A stretch of DNA of 64,000 bases from Trichosporon coremiiforme (GCA_039545355.1 BCJJ01000009.1:558023-622022), one strand, 5' to 3'; positions 36,539 through 48,706 are shown, numbered from the stretch's first letter. Notes: a model not told the origin generated them from the letters alone. Numbers and translations are program-made.

Positions 36539-37647
36539 TGTTGGTTGACTTGTGGGTGGGAGTGAAAAAGCGAGGGGGAAGAGGAAGCGGTGTGAGTGGG
36601 TGCTGCTGTGGGAAGGACATCGAGCCGCGCATTTTATACACCTCACGAGGATTGTGTGAGACACTTTGGCCAACTCATGTTTGTGTGAAGACGCAAGGTC
36701 GTGTGTTGGTCAGCGAAACAGTGTGCTTGGTCAGATCCCCGATCGGATGCGCCCAGATTCCTCAGTTTGTCGCACCGACCACAACGCTTGGAGTGCTCAT
36801 GAGAAGATCTGTGGCGTTCAGCGACGTCGCTCGGCTCGAGCACAATAGCGGGCCGACCGTAAGTGCTCCTGCACGTGTCCTGATACGCCGAGATAAGCAG
36901 CTGACTCACAACCCCAAGGTTCGAGGTCTCCAGTGTGGAACCATGGCCCCGCGGCCGGTCTGGAGATGGCGAGAACGCACGTCTTTGCTGAATCTTGAGA
37001 AGGAAGAAATCGGGTGGAGGTGGCCGGAACCGTTTGACCCGGGTCGACATTTGAGACTCAAACTGAGACAATATGTGAAGGGTGCGGAATCTGACACATC
37101 ACGGTTGACACAGGACTGGGTGACACGGGGTGCATATTGCTGGGTGTATTACGGATACAGATGGCATGACATGTTCGTGCGGAATACAACTGCTGGCTTG
37201 CGGTGACTGCCGAATCGGCCTTGGGACACGAGGTAGCTTTGTAATGGCAGACAATGGCGCCTTGATGATTAATTTCGACACGAGATGGGCTTGAGGTCAA
37301 TGGTCAGCAATGTGGGATACGGACTGGCGAGGTTCGGGGCTCGAGGGAGTCTTGCGGTGGTGTTGGTCTCGATGTTGGAGTGCAGTGAGGGCATGTGGCA
37401 GGGCTGACAATGAGGTGTGGCGGACTTAGAAATTGCCCATGACCAGAGAGGTTGAGCAACGTGTCCGTAGCTCAGCTTTGGACGCGTCATCACGAAGCCG
37501 CCTCACCACCCTGCTTTTCGTCCCGACCTCTCCCTCCCTGATCTCGTCTGGCTGCTTCAGCAGTTCGGTCAAGGAAGAGTTCTCGCTCCTCACACGTTCC
37601 TCTCCTGAAGTGGCCCAAGTCGGGCCCGCCCTCGGCCAGGCGGTCCT
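36539..37647. other. Intergenic: promoter of NmrA-like copy 2
   Basis: About 1.1 kb. The left part is the promoter of copy 2 and the right part is the 3' flank of the coiled-coil gene. A 222-codon + strand frame that starts at the mirror of the copy 2 ATG looks like chance. Confidence 0.4.
36632..36900 (-). promoter_or_regulatory. Promoter modules and TATA box of NmrA-like copy 2
   Basis: On the - strand a TATAAAA box lies at about 36632-36638. Module A (CAGATCCCCGATCGG, then GCCCAGATTCC) is at about 36731-36761. Module B (CGCCGAGATAAGCAG, with a GATA core) is at about 36886-36900. The same modules stand before copy 1 at somewhat larger spacing. Confidence 0.6.
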
Positions 37648-39248
37648 CTACGCTACCGCCGCCACTTCATCGCTGGCGGCTGCTGACACACTTTCATTCC
37701 CCTCATTCTTTTTCCTCCTCTTACTCTCTTCAATTTCCCCGTCATCCAGCGACGACGCTTCCCTCTTCCGCAGATTTCCTCTCGTCGGCAGGCTCTCGGC
37801 CAACTTCCCAATCTCCTCTTCATCCGAGTCCTCGAGATAAATCACAGGAGGAGCGCGTTTCTCTTTCTCGACGGCCTCAACGCGAGCGGTGTGTTGAGCA
37901 GCATGATGGCCATAGGGGTGCGGCATGGCACACGCGACGAGTGCGGTGGAGAGCAATATCTTCCAGTGATCCACGGGCCTTGATCCTGTCCGGGTCCCAT
38001 TGCAGGAAGTGCCTCATATCTCTGCTGGGGTGCGCGACTGTGTGGCGCTTGTCCACCGCGCTTCCTAGATACTGTTCGAGTGGTTTCAGTGCCGCTCTAA
38101 GCTCCGCTATGCTGACATTTAGGCGCCTGTCAATGTCTGTTGGGTGTCTGCCACTTGTGAAGCGTCGGAAGCGATTCAAAATCTGACATCAGCTTCGGGT
38201 CCATTTCATTGTGGGAGATCAAAGTCGTGGATGGAGGTTAGCACTCCTCACCGTGGGTTGGCCGCGCAGCTTCTCGCCGTAGATTGCGCTGAGTATCACA
38301 ATCGCCTTCTCGATAGGGTACAGAGTGCCGTATCGCGCATCAGCGTCGCTCACAATTGCTCGCAGAGTCGCAATCGTCTTCCACTGGGCTGAGATCTGCG
38401 CCGTGAGCTTACGGTGTTCCTTGCGCAGGGACTTGAGCTCCCTCTCAGCGTCCTTTCCCCTCGTACTTCCGTGAGACGTTGCGATGGGGTCTTCACTGGC
38501 ATTAGAGCTCGAAGGGGCCGACAGATCTTGCTCCTCCGCGAGTGACACCTGCGCCTCAAGCTCGCTGCGCAGGAGTGCAATTTCCGCACTCATCTGTGCC
38601 AGCTCAGCCTCCTTCTCCACGATCGTCTCGCTCTTCAGCTGCAGCTCGTTGGTCAGCGTCTTAATTTCGCCATCACGGCGGTAACTCTGCCCTCCCTTGC
38701 CCCTAAGCTCGATCTTGCGCTGCTCGATCTCACGGCGCGCGCCCTCCAGCTCCGCATCGCGACGGATGCACTCCCTCTCCTTTTGCGAGAGCTGGTCTAG
38801 TACGGTCGTGAGCTTGCGGGTTACGCGTAAGGCGCTGGTGAAGGACTGCTGGTCAGCTGAATGAATCCCCTAAGACAGCGCACAGAGGCAGGGTTAGGGA
38901 CGTTTCGGTGTCGGACTCGGAGTTGCCCTCGCTGTCGAGGTCGATGCCGAGATAACCGTCGTGGCCGAGAGTGCTGGTGGGGACGTCGGCGGCGTGAGGT
39001 AGGAGGCCGCGGTCGTCGGCGGTACATGGTGCAGGAGTCGGGGAGTCGCTAGGCAAGGGGGTGTCACCTTCCGTGTCGAGGTCGATTCCAGAGTCGTAAC
39101 CGTCGCCATCTGCGGAAGGCTCCGGAGGTGGCTGCCCACTGTCAGAAACTGCAGAGAGCAGTCTGTTTGCGAGTGGGGATGGCAGTGACGCCTCCAGCGC
39201 CTGGTCGTAATCACGGTCACGATCGAGTCGGTCCAGAAGCGAAGCCAT
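37648..39248 (-). CDS. Unknown coiled-coil protein with acidic N-terminus
   Basis: I do not recognise the family. Exons 39248-38884, 38834-38252 and one beginning at 38182 are modelled. The 3' end is uncertain: the exon at 38182 stays open to 37877. A frame ending at 37648 with an acidic patch (LEDSDEEE) and a nuclear-signal-like KRRKKNEG looks coding and may be a last exon reached through another intron. The N-terminus repeats GYDSGIDLDTEGD and GYLGIDLDSEGN. The middle, about 160 residues, is a long coiled coil rich in Glu, Arg, Lys and Leu, such as QKERECIRRDAELEGARREIEQRKIEL. The intron at 38835-38883 has a weak donor (gtgcgc) and is the least certain junction. A structural or nuclear scaffold role would be a guess. 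Confidence 0.55.
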
Positions 39249-39917
39249 GGTTGCTCATCACCGAGGCTGGAGGTAGTGAGTGATCAAGGTGTGACGGATG
39301 GCTGAAAGTCAACGTCGAGGTCAGCGTTCATCAGTCGACTCAAAGAGCAATGTTGTGCGTTCGTCAGTGCGCCCCGCTGCGTGCTCAGCAGCCGTACAGC
39401 CGGGGAAGAGGGGGCGAAAATGCACGGATGTGTGGAGTGCCGTAGTGCACTGTGAAGGACGGTGAGACACCGCCAAAGTGTTGTGTAGATCAGGGTGTGG
39501 GAGATGGACAGCCGTAGTGAAGGTCTGACGCCGTCCGCTCGCCCCGTGTAGTCCAGTCAACCACGACGTGCAGATCGACACGCGGCACTGTCGCAAATTG
39601 CGCGCCAGCGTGAGTCACCTGTCATGCGTGCCCTGCACTAGAAGTGCTGCGGTTGGAGGAACAGGGCCTGTTTAGGACCTTGGCAGACGACCGCCGAACT
39701 GCACTCCCGCATAGGTGAGCACACTTAAGTTCCGTCTCGTTCCGCCTTTACGACGTCCAGCAGATGCCAAGCTCACCCACCTGCCCACCATTCCATGGGC
39801 ATGCGTGCATTGTCAGCAGTTCCGAATGTTACGAACCGTGCATTACCGCTGGCGGCCGGTTGCTTGGTGCACACTAACGCCTTGACGCCCCTCTCTTGGC
39901 CCTTGGCGCCCTCGACG

Positions 39918-39928
39918 CCCCCCCCCCC
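39918..39928 (+). repeat. Run of 11 cytosines
   Basis: A homopolymer C run lies inside a C-rich stretch (about 39890-39990). Runs like this are prone to sequencing length errors. Confidence 0.7.
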
Positions 39929-42784
39929 AACGCCTCCTCGTTCGCGCCCCTTCGCGCCCCATTGCCGCCCTCAGCCTCACTAGCCTCACTCCCGTACTCC
40001 CGTCAGCACGAGTTCGATCACACAGTGCCTCTGAGTGCATCTGTACCTCGGTCGTGTGATGCGAGAGAGAGTGGCGCATGTCAGAGATGCGTCTGCATGC
40101 GTCTCTCCACTCCGCACGACCAACGCTCCTAATTGCGCCGCTGTGCGGGAACATACAGTCCAAGCTGCGGACCTTCGTATCCTACGTTATCCTTCGTATA
40201 TCGCCGTACCTGACGGCTGAGGTATAATGGCCAGGCACGCGCCGCCGAGCGCGCGGCGTTCACCATGCTTTCTGCTAAGCTCAGTGGAGTCCGCCGAGCG
40301 CTCGCCGTGCCTGTGCCTTCGCGTGCGCTGGAGTCAGGCTGCCCAAGCCGTCGTGCCGGATCTGGGAGGCCACGAATTCTTCTCGCTTCATGGTCTCGCG
40401 CTTCTTCTTCGCAACATTCAAGTGGCTGAGTGATGTTCATTGTTCTGTTGGGGGAAAGAGCAAGCGAGACATGCGCCTGACACATGCACTCTGCATAGCT
40501 TCATGCCGCGGTCCGCGCTCCGCTCCGCACATTCGCTTGCTAATAATCCGGGCACGGAGAGCCACACGGCCCGCTTGACCGGGCAGGAAATTCAGCATAC
40601 CTCGTTTAATGAACTGGGCGCGAGCCTCACTCGCCGCCAGATGCTAGTCTCATTAATAACTGTGTTTGGCCTGCTTCGGTCAGCCCCACACCAGCGTGCG
40701 CTGTGCCGCGAATACCGAAGAGATCAAGAGCGGGGCCAGCGACATGCGCAGGTTCTGGCCTGGCCATCGCCAGACCTGGGCCCAGCGGATCGGCGACTCA
40801 TGAGGGACCGAAGGTCCGGCGTGACCGAGCAACACTGTAGCGGGCACTGGCGGCCGCGCTTTGTCGCGAAACCAGTCCCACTTCCTCGTTCTGCTCGGCG
40901 AGCCTCGGGAACGTTGTCCACGCTCCGCAACGCAGATGGCGAGACAGGCCAGACCACAGATATGTGCTTTCGCTTAGAACTTCCGCGGCACGGTTTGTCT
41001 TTGTCCTGGTTAAATGCCAGAGCTCGAGCCGTCTCTCTCGTTACAACGATGAGCCCGACATTTTTCTGGCCACATGGAAACGTAGATAAGAGCGCGTGCG
41101 GAAATCCAGGCGAGGCACGTCGGACGTCCCGATCTCTTAGACTCTGTTGGGACAAGCTGGGGGTAGATCCTCGATTCTTCCTGAAAATAAGAGCCTGACG
41201 ACAATGGCAGGCGGGGTGGCCCCGCGCACTGTTGCCGCACCTGATGGTGGCCGAGTTCGGCGAACGCAACGCGGGCAGGCAACAGCGCGGGCAGCGACTG
41301 ACAGAAAAATTGTCCGGGCAACATCCCTATGCTCCCCGGTTGGCCAGCTCCTTGTCCAGGATGTCCAGGACGGGCAGGGGGCGGCGGGTTGGGGTGCTCG
41401 ATACAGTGCGGGCTGGTGCGGAGCGACGTGCATTACGAGATCATCGGGGGAGGATAAGTCCGTCGGACTAGAGGATGGCGCACGACGACATGCCGGCGCG
41501 GCGCTCGGCGCACGACGGCGTCGTAGCGTTTAGCGTTTAACGAGCGCGCAATCTGCGAGGCTGGCAGGCTGGAGAGCAGAACCAGCACGGATGCCTGAGA
41601 GGAACAGCTCGTACCAGGCCCATGGGCCCTGGGCCCGGTGTCCCTGGGTCGCTGCTGCAGAATTGCTGTCGCGCAGATACGCCCTGGGGTTGGATAGCAG
41701 CTCACTCAGTTTTCGGTTCCTCCCACCGCTGCCCTGGATCCTGGCGCCTGTCTCCTGGTTTCCTCGTCGTTTCCTGGTTCTCCAGAGCAACCTCAGTAGG
41801 CAAGTGCCCATGACATCCGACCGAGCAGAGGGGCCAGATAGGAAAGGGGGCCACTGGAATACCGTCTGGTCCCACTGGGAGCTCCAGTTCCCGGCATGGG
41901 CAGCGTTTCAAGAGGCTGACTTCTTGCGTATCCTATGCCTGAGCTGCCGAGGATCTGGAGCGCATGGATTGTCTCCCGGAGGGAGCATGTGCTTTGCATT
42001 CTCGCAGCTTTGCACGGCCAATGGAAACGTGCGATGTTCCGCACGCTGATGCGGCGTTCGGGATTCTGCGACGTGCATGCTTTGCATTGCTGCATGCACG
42101 AGCGCAAGTACTGCAGTGCGACAGTGTTGGACACAGGGACAGCTGTCTGCCGATGCAGGCTGCTGCATCGAGGCGCAACGGGCAGAGACAGTCTCCTGTG
42201 ATAGTCCTGAGTGCTGACTGACCGACGGTCCTGAGCCCGCGCTTGAGCTTGCTCAGCCGTGCAGCCGTGTGCCGTGCCGTGGTTTCGCTGCGAGCAGGCG
42301 CAAAGTCGACTGGAGCTGCTGTAAAGCATTCGGAAAAGGTGGGTGTGCAGAGGGCAGAGGTCAGACGGAGAGTGAGCGAGAGGCGTAGGAGGCGCAGGGC
42401 AGACGCAGATGCGACAAAGAATGGACGCCGTGGCCGGGGTGGAATGAAGGATGGCCTGGACGGGCTGACGGGCTGAGGCTTGGGCTAGTCGTCGATCATT
42501 CTCACCGCCGACAGGTCCCTTCCATCGGACATCCACCGTCCACCGCCTGGTGCCGCTTCCACCGGCCACCACGTCCACCGCCCCTGCCGCACGCACGCAC
42601 GCTCACTCACTCACTCCTCGATCCTCGATCCCCTCTCAACTCACACACTCTCTGATCATCTCCCATCACCCATCGTCCGTCACTCTTTCGACACCCACCA
42701 ACCACCCCATCCATCGCTCGTGCACTCTTGATCCCGCCTGTCGCTCCGCCCGCTCGAGGCGTCCGCTCTCTTGCACACCTCACC

Positions 42785-42879
42785 NNNNNNNNNNNNNNNN
42801 NNNNNNNNNNNNNNNNNNNNNNNNNNNNNNNNNNNNNNNNNNNNNNNNNNNNNNNNNNNNNNNNNNNNNNNNNNNNNNN
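42785..42879. other. Assembly gap of 95 N
   Basis: A run of N from 42785 to 42879 lies about 100 bp before the PBS2 start codon, so part of the leader or core promoter of that gene is missing. Confidence 0.98.
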
Positions 42880-42982
42880 CAAAACTCGACCCAACAGCCT
42901 CATCACCACCGTCCTTTAAACAGCAAGCACAGTCTGCATCGGTCGCCGCTTCACTATTGCTGCATTGACGCCCCTTCCCACC

Positions 42983-45438
42983 ATGGCCGACACGCCTCCA
43001 GTCAATCTCGACAAGTTGCGGCTCGACGACGAGCGGCGTTCGGACGACGAGGACCAGACCACGAATCAGTCAGAACCGAAGCAGACGCACAACGCCTGCC
43101 CGGCCCTCACCAGTCCCCGTAACCCCTCTCCTCCCCCTTCCCCGTCTCAGACCTCGCACTCCCGCTACCCCGTCCCAGCCGTTGCCACCCCGATGCCGAT
43201 ATCCGCCATTCCGCCGAAACCGACAGTGAGCCTTCCTTCCCCGGCCACGGCGCCCGGCCAAGCGGCCAACAGCTCCGTCCCTAACTCGTTATCACCAAAC
43301 TCAACCTCAACACATCCGTCTCTGTCCGTAAGCCCGCAGGCGCAGGCATCGCCTTCCCCGACATCGCCCCGTGGCCCGGTCGCAGGTTTCACGTCACCTG
43401 CGGCGAGGGCTCAGCTCGAGGCTATGCGTGCTGGTGCGCATGGCTCACCAACAGCCCCTGTTGGAAGTAATGCCCGTCCTCCGCCGCTCGGCGCCGGCCC
43501 CGGCGCGCAGCGCATGGTTCGTCCGATGGGCGGTCCCATGGGTATGCGTGCCGTCGGCAACCAGCCGCTGCCCTCGAAGCTGCCCCCGAGTCTACAAGCC
43601 AAGATGGACGCCGTCTCAGGACGAGTAAGTTTGCTTCCATGATACCACCTCGGTCTTCCCGACCGACGATCGCTGCCCCGGCTCTACTGTGTCCCGCACT
43701 CTGGCGGATTGCAAGTTGCTATCTTGGCCGCAGCCATCCTGCCCCGTGCACTGGCCTGCGCCATGCGTTCTTCTAGAGCTCGGCATGCGGTTCATACAAA
43801 CATCCCTCGGGATCCGCATGCTCGCCGCAGTCGACTTGCCCCTTTTCCCGCCGTCCCATTGATCACCCAATACTGACTTTTACAGCATCGCGCAGGTACG
43901 CCCACGGCCCATACCGCACTGGGCGGCATGAACCCCGCGCCCGCTGCGACGTCGATGAGTGCACTTCTCCTGCAGCAGGCTAGACAGGGCGGTGCTGGAG
44001 GTGCTGGCGGCGATGCTGCTGGAGGATCGCGCCCCGCTGGACCCAACACTGGCCCCCTCGGTCTCGCTGCTCGCCGCGCTGCCAACCGCCCTCCGATGAC
44101 TCTCGGGGGCGCAGCCGGCCGCCCTGCCGCTGGTGCTGGTGGTCTTGCCGCCGCCCGTGCGGGTGTCGGAATCGCGGGACGCCGCGGACCTCCCGGTGGC
44201 CTCAGCCTCGCTCAGATGGGTGCCTCGACTCAGGACAACCGCTTCGATGACTTCAGCCGTATCATGCAGCCCAACGGAACGCTCAAGTTCTCCAAGGCCG
44301 TCCTTCACTCTGGCGGCGTCGACTTTGGGGACGGTCAGTCCTTCAAGATCAACATGGACGAGATGGAGGTGCTCGGCGAGCTGGGCAAGGGCAACTATGG
44401 CAGTGTGCAGAAGGTGTTCCACCGCCCGACCACCGTGCCAATGGCGATGAAGGTGAGTATCAACACACCATGGGTGTTCTGATGGTGTGCGACATGTCTC
44501 ACATGTTTCACATGGAACAACACCATGCACCCTATTTCCTGCGCGAGGCTGACGTCAAATTAGGAAATTCGTCTTGAACTCGATGAGGCTCGTCTGAACA
44601 GTATCATTGTTGAGCTCGACATCCTGCACCGTGCCAAGGCCCCGGAAATCGTCGAGTTCTACGGCGCCTTCACCATCGAGTCATGCGTCTACTACTGCAT
44701 GGAGTTCATGGACGCCGGATCGCTAGACAAGCTTACAGGTATGGGACGCTTCCCCAAGGACCAGAAGGAGATGGACGAGCCGCCAGAGCACATGGTTCCT
44801 GAGGATGTTCTCCGACGTATCACGGCATCCGTTGTCCGCGGACTGCGGTTCCTCAAGGACGAGCTCAGCGTTATGCACCGTGACGTGAAGCCGACCAACG
44901 TCCTCATGAACAGCAAGGGAGAGATCAAGCTCTGCGACTTTGGTGTGTCTGGACAGCTCGAGCGCTCGCTCGCGAAGACGAACATTGGATGCCAGAGCTA
45001 CATGGCCCCGGAACGTATCCGTGGCGAGAGCCAGAACCAGCAGTCGACGTACACGGTCTCGTCTGACGTCTGGTCTGTCGGATTGACCATCATCGAGCTT
45101 GCGCGAGGCTACTACCCGTACCCGCCCGAGTCGTACTCGAATGTGCTGCTGCAGCTGAGGGCTATTGTCGACGGTCCTGCCCCGACACTGCCCAAGGGCT
45201 ACAGCGACGAGGCGCAGGACTTCATCGCGAAGTGGTGAGTTACATTGTTACCAGGCACATCTGACATCGCAGTTTGGTGAAGGACCCGAACGGCCGACCG
45301 ACGTACGCGCAGATGCTCGAGCACCCGTGGCTGCTCGAGGACACGGACGCGGAGGTTGACATGGCTGGCTGGGTGGCTGGAGCTCTGGAACGACAGGCCA
45401 AGCGTGGTGTTATCCCGCTGGAGGAGATCGAGGCGTAA
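42983..45438 (+). CDS. PBS2: MAP kinase kinase of the HOG osmostress pathway (Pbs2)
   Basis: Four exons: 42983-43624, 43886-44452, 44564-45234 and 45273-45438, coding 681 aa. The N-terminal 360 residues are disordered and rich in Pro, Ser, Ala and Gly. This is the region that in Pbs2 docks Ssk2-type MAPKKKs and Sho1. The kinase domain has LGKGNYGSVQKV, AMK lysine (Lys403), HRDVKPTN (about 508-515) and DFGVSGQL. Its activation loop, SLAKTNIGCQSYMAPERI, is characteristic of Pbs2/Wis1 rather than Ste7 or Mkk1. Ser and Thr in that loop are the MAPKKK targets. It phosphorylates Hog1 on osmotic and other stress. The TGT codon at the last junction is split TG|T and restores AKCLVKDPNGRPTY. Introns are 261, 111 and 38 nt. 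The core promoter is partly lost in the N gap. Confidence 0.94.
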
Positions 45439-46609
45439 GCCAATCATCCTCCCTGGGCACTGGGATGTGCAAACGGAGGAAACACGGAGGAAACACGGAA
45501 CGAGGCTGCGACACGGCGCGGACACTCTTGCAGAGCCCGAGACGAATCTGCGTCGCAGCCACCTCTGGCGCTGTCTCAGGCGGCGCTCGACGACTTCTCA
45601 CCGTTCCATGGCCGATCTTCATTGTTCCGTTCCGCTTGGCATTGGCCACTCGTGCCTACTCCCATCGCCTTCCCCCCGTTCACGCGCTCATCCTTCCTCC
45701 ACTCCCCACGATGTGTGTGGGTCTCTCTTTCTCGACTGCAAACGACGCGGATCATGTTCGAACACCAAGCATACAATAGCATCATTCGGGCTCGGGCTCC
45801 TCTACGAACAAACAAGCACACATACACGCGAGACAAAGAAATTGCCAGAGGGCGGGCGCTGTACATGTTGTAATCCTGAGGGATTGGTTTGTGTGGTTTC
45901 GGTAGTTAGATGTTCTCCAGGGTTTTCACTTTCTTCTTCTCTCTTTCCCTCTCGTTAGTCTATTCCTCCTCTTTGCTCTATTACTTGGTCACGGTTGGGT
46001 TCTGGTAGTTTCGCGTTCCCCCCATACCCTCTCTCCCCTCGCCCATGTGCCTCCCATAGGAACATCTGCATCTGAATATGACAACATGGCAGCAGCGAGG
46101 CAGACTGTGGAGCGGCTGGGAAGAGTGTATTCAGTCGAGCATGTGCGTATGTGCCGCAGCAAATTGAGTGCCCATGTGCGTGTCTGAGTATGCGTGTATG
46201 GGTGTGTGGGTTCCGGCATTCAAAGGTCATGGCAGCTCGCAGCCGCAGCCGCAGCCGCATTCACCGGTCGGCCGGTCGACTGTGAGGTGCGAGCGTGGGC
46301 GAGTGCATGGGGTGGAGGCATGCAGCAGCGCACCAGACGTGCGGGGATGGAGAGCCCTGCGGGCAAATGTGCGGAGCAACATTGCCGCTCGCACTGAGGC
46401 TTCAGGGCCGGCGACCTAAACGACGCTGTGCGGCATCCCACGTGGTCGGGTTCAATCACGAAATCATTCCGAGTCGACTGACTGAGCAGAGCGGGCGGAG
46501 GGAGGGAGGAAATTAGGAAATTGACGTGACCACGCCACACTTTTCTCCAACCTCATCTTCTCTTCTCTCTCTCTATCTCGACCCCCCCTCACCCTCTCCG
46601 TCGACCATC
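45439..46609. other. Intergenic: PBS2 3' flank and SER3/SER33 promoter
   Basis: About 1.2 kb without a gene. A GCAGCC-type hexamer repeat lies at about 46236-46259, and a pyrimidine-rich tract at about 46550-46595 directly precedes the SER3/SER33 ATG, as in many highly expressed fungal genes. Confidence 0.45.
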
Positions 46610-48706
46610 ATGTCCGGCCCCCAGAAGATCCGCAGGAGCAGCGTGTCTGCCTCCGAGCCTCCCAAGACGTGAGTACCCTGTGACTGCCCGCTCGATCGGA
46701 CCGTCCAGCTAGCTCAAGGGACGAGCGGGAACTCCGCGGTAACCGGCCGCTGCGTCACTGCACCTACCGATCGACAGCTGCGATCGTCGTGCTTTGCGCT
46801 GTCACCTTGTGCTTCCCGTGTCAGAGAGCTTGGTCTCGTGACCTTGCAGATGCTCGGGCCGAGCAGACTGCTCTGTCAGGTGGTGCGGTTGCTTTCATGA
46901 GTCGGACTCTTGGCACTGCTTCACTAAGGATGCCTTGACCGTGCGGGGTGCGGGCTTCGGTTTCCACCACATTGGGGGACTCCGCAGGTCATCACTACGG
47001 TCGCCTATTGTTCGCTGCGTGCTCGTGAGAGACGCCCGTGCACGTAGGGCTGTGAGCCCCATGACAGCGACAGCGACAGCGACAAACCTCGCACGTCCGC
47101 AGGCATATAACGATGTCACCGGAGCCGTCTTCCAAAGCTTCCACAGACACACAGACAGCTCGAGAGAACGAATAGCTAATGACTATCAGCATTCCCATCC
47201 CCACGAACCCCTCGGGCATCGCGTCCATGGCTGGCCAGTCGCCCTCTGCCCAGTTCTCGACCTCGCCCCGCCTGGCTACGTCGCCCGGTGGCACCGTACT
47301 CGGCCGCTCGTTCCAGCAGGCCGCCGCTGCCAACGCCCGTCACCTCACCGCCTTCCTTCCCCCCTCGTACCCGATTCCCGAGGGCGACGAGGGAACTGCC
47401 ACCCCCACTCGCCAGGGCAAGATCCGCATCTTGCTGCTCGAGAACATCAACGTTGACGCTGCCAACTTCCTCAAGGCGCAGGGCTACGAGGTTGACCACT
47501 TCACCAAGGCCTTCTCCGAGGATGAGCTGATCGCCAAGCTTCCCGCGTACCACGCCATCGGTATCCGCTCCAAGACCAAGATGACGGCCAAGGTCATCGA
47601 CGCCTGCCCCCAGCTCCTCGTCATCGGCTGCTTCTGTATCGGAACGAACCAGGTTGACCTGCAGCACGCTGCCCGCCACGGTATCGCCGTGTTCAACTCG
47701 CCGTTCTCCAACTCGCGCTCTGTTGCCGAGCTCGTCATTGGTGAGATCATCTCGCTCTCGCGCCAGCTCGTCGACCGCACCTCGGAGATGCGTGCCGGTA
47801 TCTGGAACAAGGTCTCGAAGGGCTGCTGGGAGATCCGTGGCAAGACCCTCGGTATTGTCGGCTACGGCCACATTGGTTCGCAGCTGTCCGTTCTCGCCGA
47901 GTCGTTCGGTATGAACGTCATTTACTACGACGTCATGCCCATCATGCCTCTCGGTACCGCCAACCAGGTCGCTACCCTCGACGAGATGCTCGCCCAGGCC
48001 GATTTTGTCACCCTTCACGTCCCCGAGATTGCCGACACGATCGGCATGATGGGTCCGGAGCAGTTTGCCCAGATGAAGGACGGAGCGTACTTCATCAACA
48101 ACGCTCGTGGCAAGGTCGTCGACCTTGGTGCGCTCGCCGACGCTCTCGAGAGCGGCAAGCTCGCCGGTGCCGCCGTCGACGTCTTCCCCAAGGAGCCCGG
48201 AAGCAACGGCCCCGGCTTCAACGACACGCTTGGCGAGTTCATCCCCCGTCTCCGCAAGCTCCCGAACCTCATCATGACGCCGCACGTCGGTGGTTCGACC
48301 GAGGAGGCCCAGCGCGCCATCGGAAATGAGGTCGCGACCGCCCTCACCCGCTACCTCAACTACGGTACATCGATCGGCTCTGTCAACTTCCCCGAGGTCG
48401 ACCTCCGTGCCATCACGGCCGACGACGAGGCCCATATCCGTGTCTGCCACGTGCACAGGAACGAGCCCGGTGTCCTGCGCGCGATCAACGCCATTCTCGG
48501 TGGCCACAACATTGAGAAGCAGTTCTCAGACTCCAAGGGCGACATCGCGTACCTCATGGCCGACATCTCGGGCGTCCAGTACGAGGAGGTCAAGGACATC
48601 TACGAGGCCATCAAGGGCACTCGCGCCAACATCCTCACGAGGCTGCTGTGTAAGTGTTCCCTAAGTAGAAGAAGCGCAGGATGTAAGCTGACAAACCACA
48701 GACTAA
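46610..48706 (+). CDS. SER33: D-3-phosphoglycerate dehydrogenase (serine biosynthesis)
   Basis: Exons 46610-46668, 47190-48649 and 48702-48706 give 507 aa. The first step of serine synthesis, 3-phosphoglycerate plus NAD to 3-phosphohydroxypyruvate, is indicated by the family. Seen: substrate domain with IGIRSKTKMTAKVI, NAD-binding GYGHIGSQL, NNARGKVVDL, catalytic histidine in MTPHVGGSTEEAQ, and a C-terminal ACT regulatory domain (RVCHVHRNEPGVLRAI to YLMADISG). The first intron is 521 nt and the first exon codes a short basic Ser-rich leader (MSGPQKIRRSSVSASEPPKT). An alternative start at the ATG at 47179, inside the intron, would give a slightly different N-terminus. The last coding exon holds only AC-TAA, completing the final tyrosine. 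SER3 and SER33 are yeast duplicates; here the name only marks the enzyme. Confidence 0.94.

Larger units (their letters stand above)
39249..42982. other. 3.7-kb gene-free region with assembly gap, left of PBS2
   Basis: No gene was recognised. The longest frames, 252 codons on + at 40440-41198 and 267 codons on - at 41793-42596, overlap others and have Arg/Ser/Cys-rich chance composition. The last 500 bases form the PBS2 promoter and leader, interrupted by an N run. Confidence 0.45.

Noticed and set aside
37648..37974. Possible small secreted Kex2-processed peptide (hydrophobic start, then KR sites)
   Set aside because: The frame would have to start at GTG. The first ATG comes after the hydrophobic stretch, so the signal peptide is not real. 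The 3' part is more likely a last exon of the coiled-coil gene.
40440..41198. 252-codon + strand frame in the gene-free block
   Set aside because: It is Arg/Ser/Cys-rich with overlapping frames on both strands and no motif. It is probably a chance frame in GC-rich DNA.
46236..46259. Hexamer GCAGCC-type repeat as a regulatory element
   Set aside because: It is a simple low-complexity run in an intergenic region, with nothing pointing to a function.
47176..48507. 443-codon - strand frame opposite SER3/SER33
   Set aside because: It is a shadow of a highly biased GC-rich coding exon. The + strand is clearly phosphoglycerate dehydrogenase.
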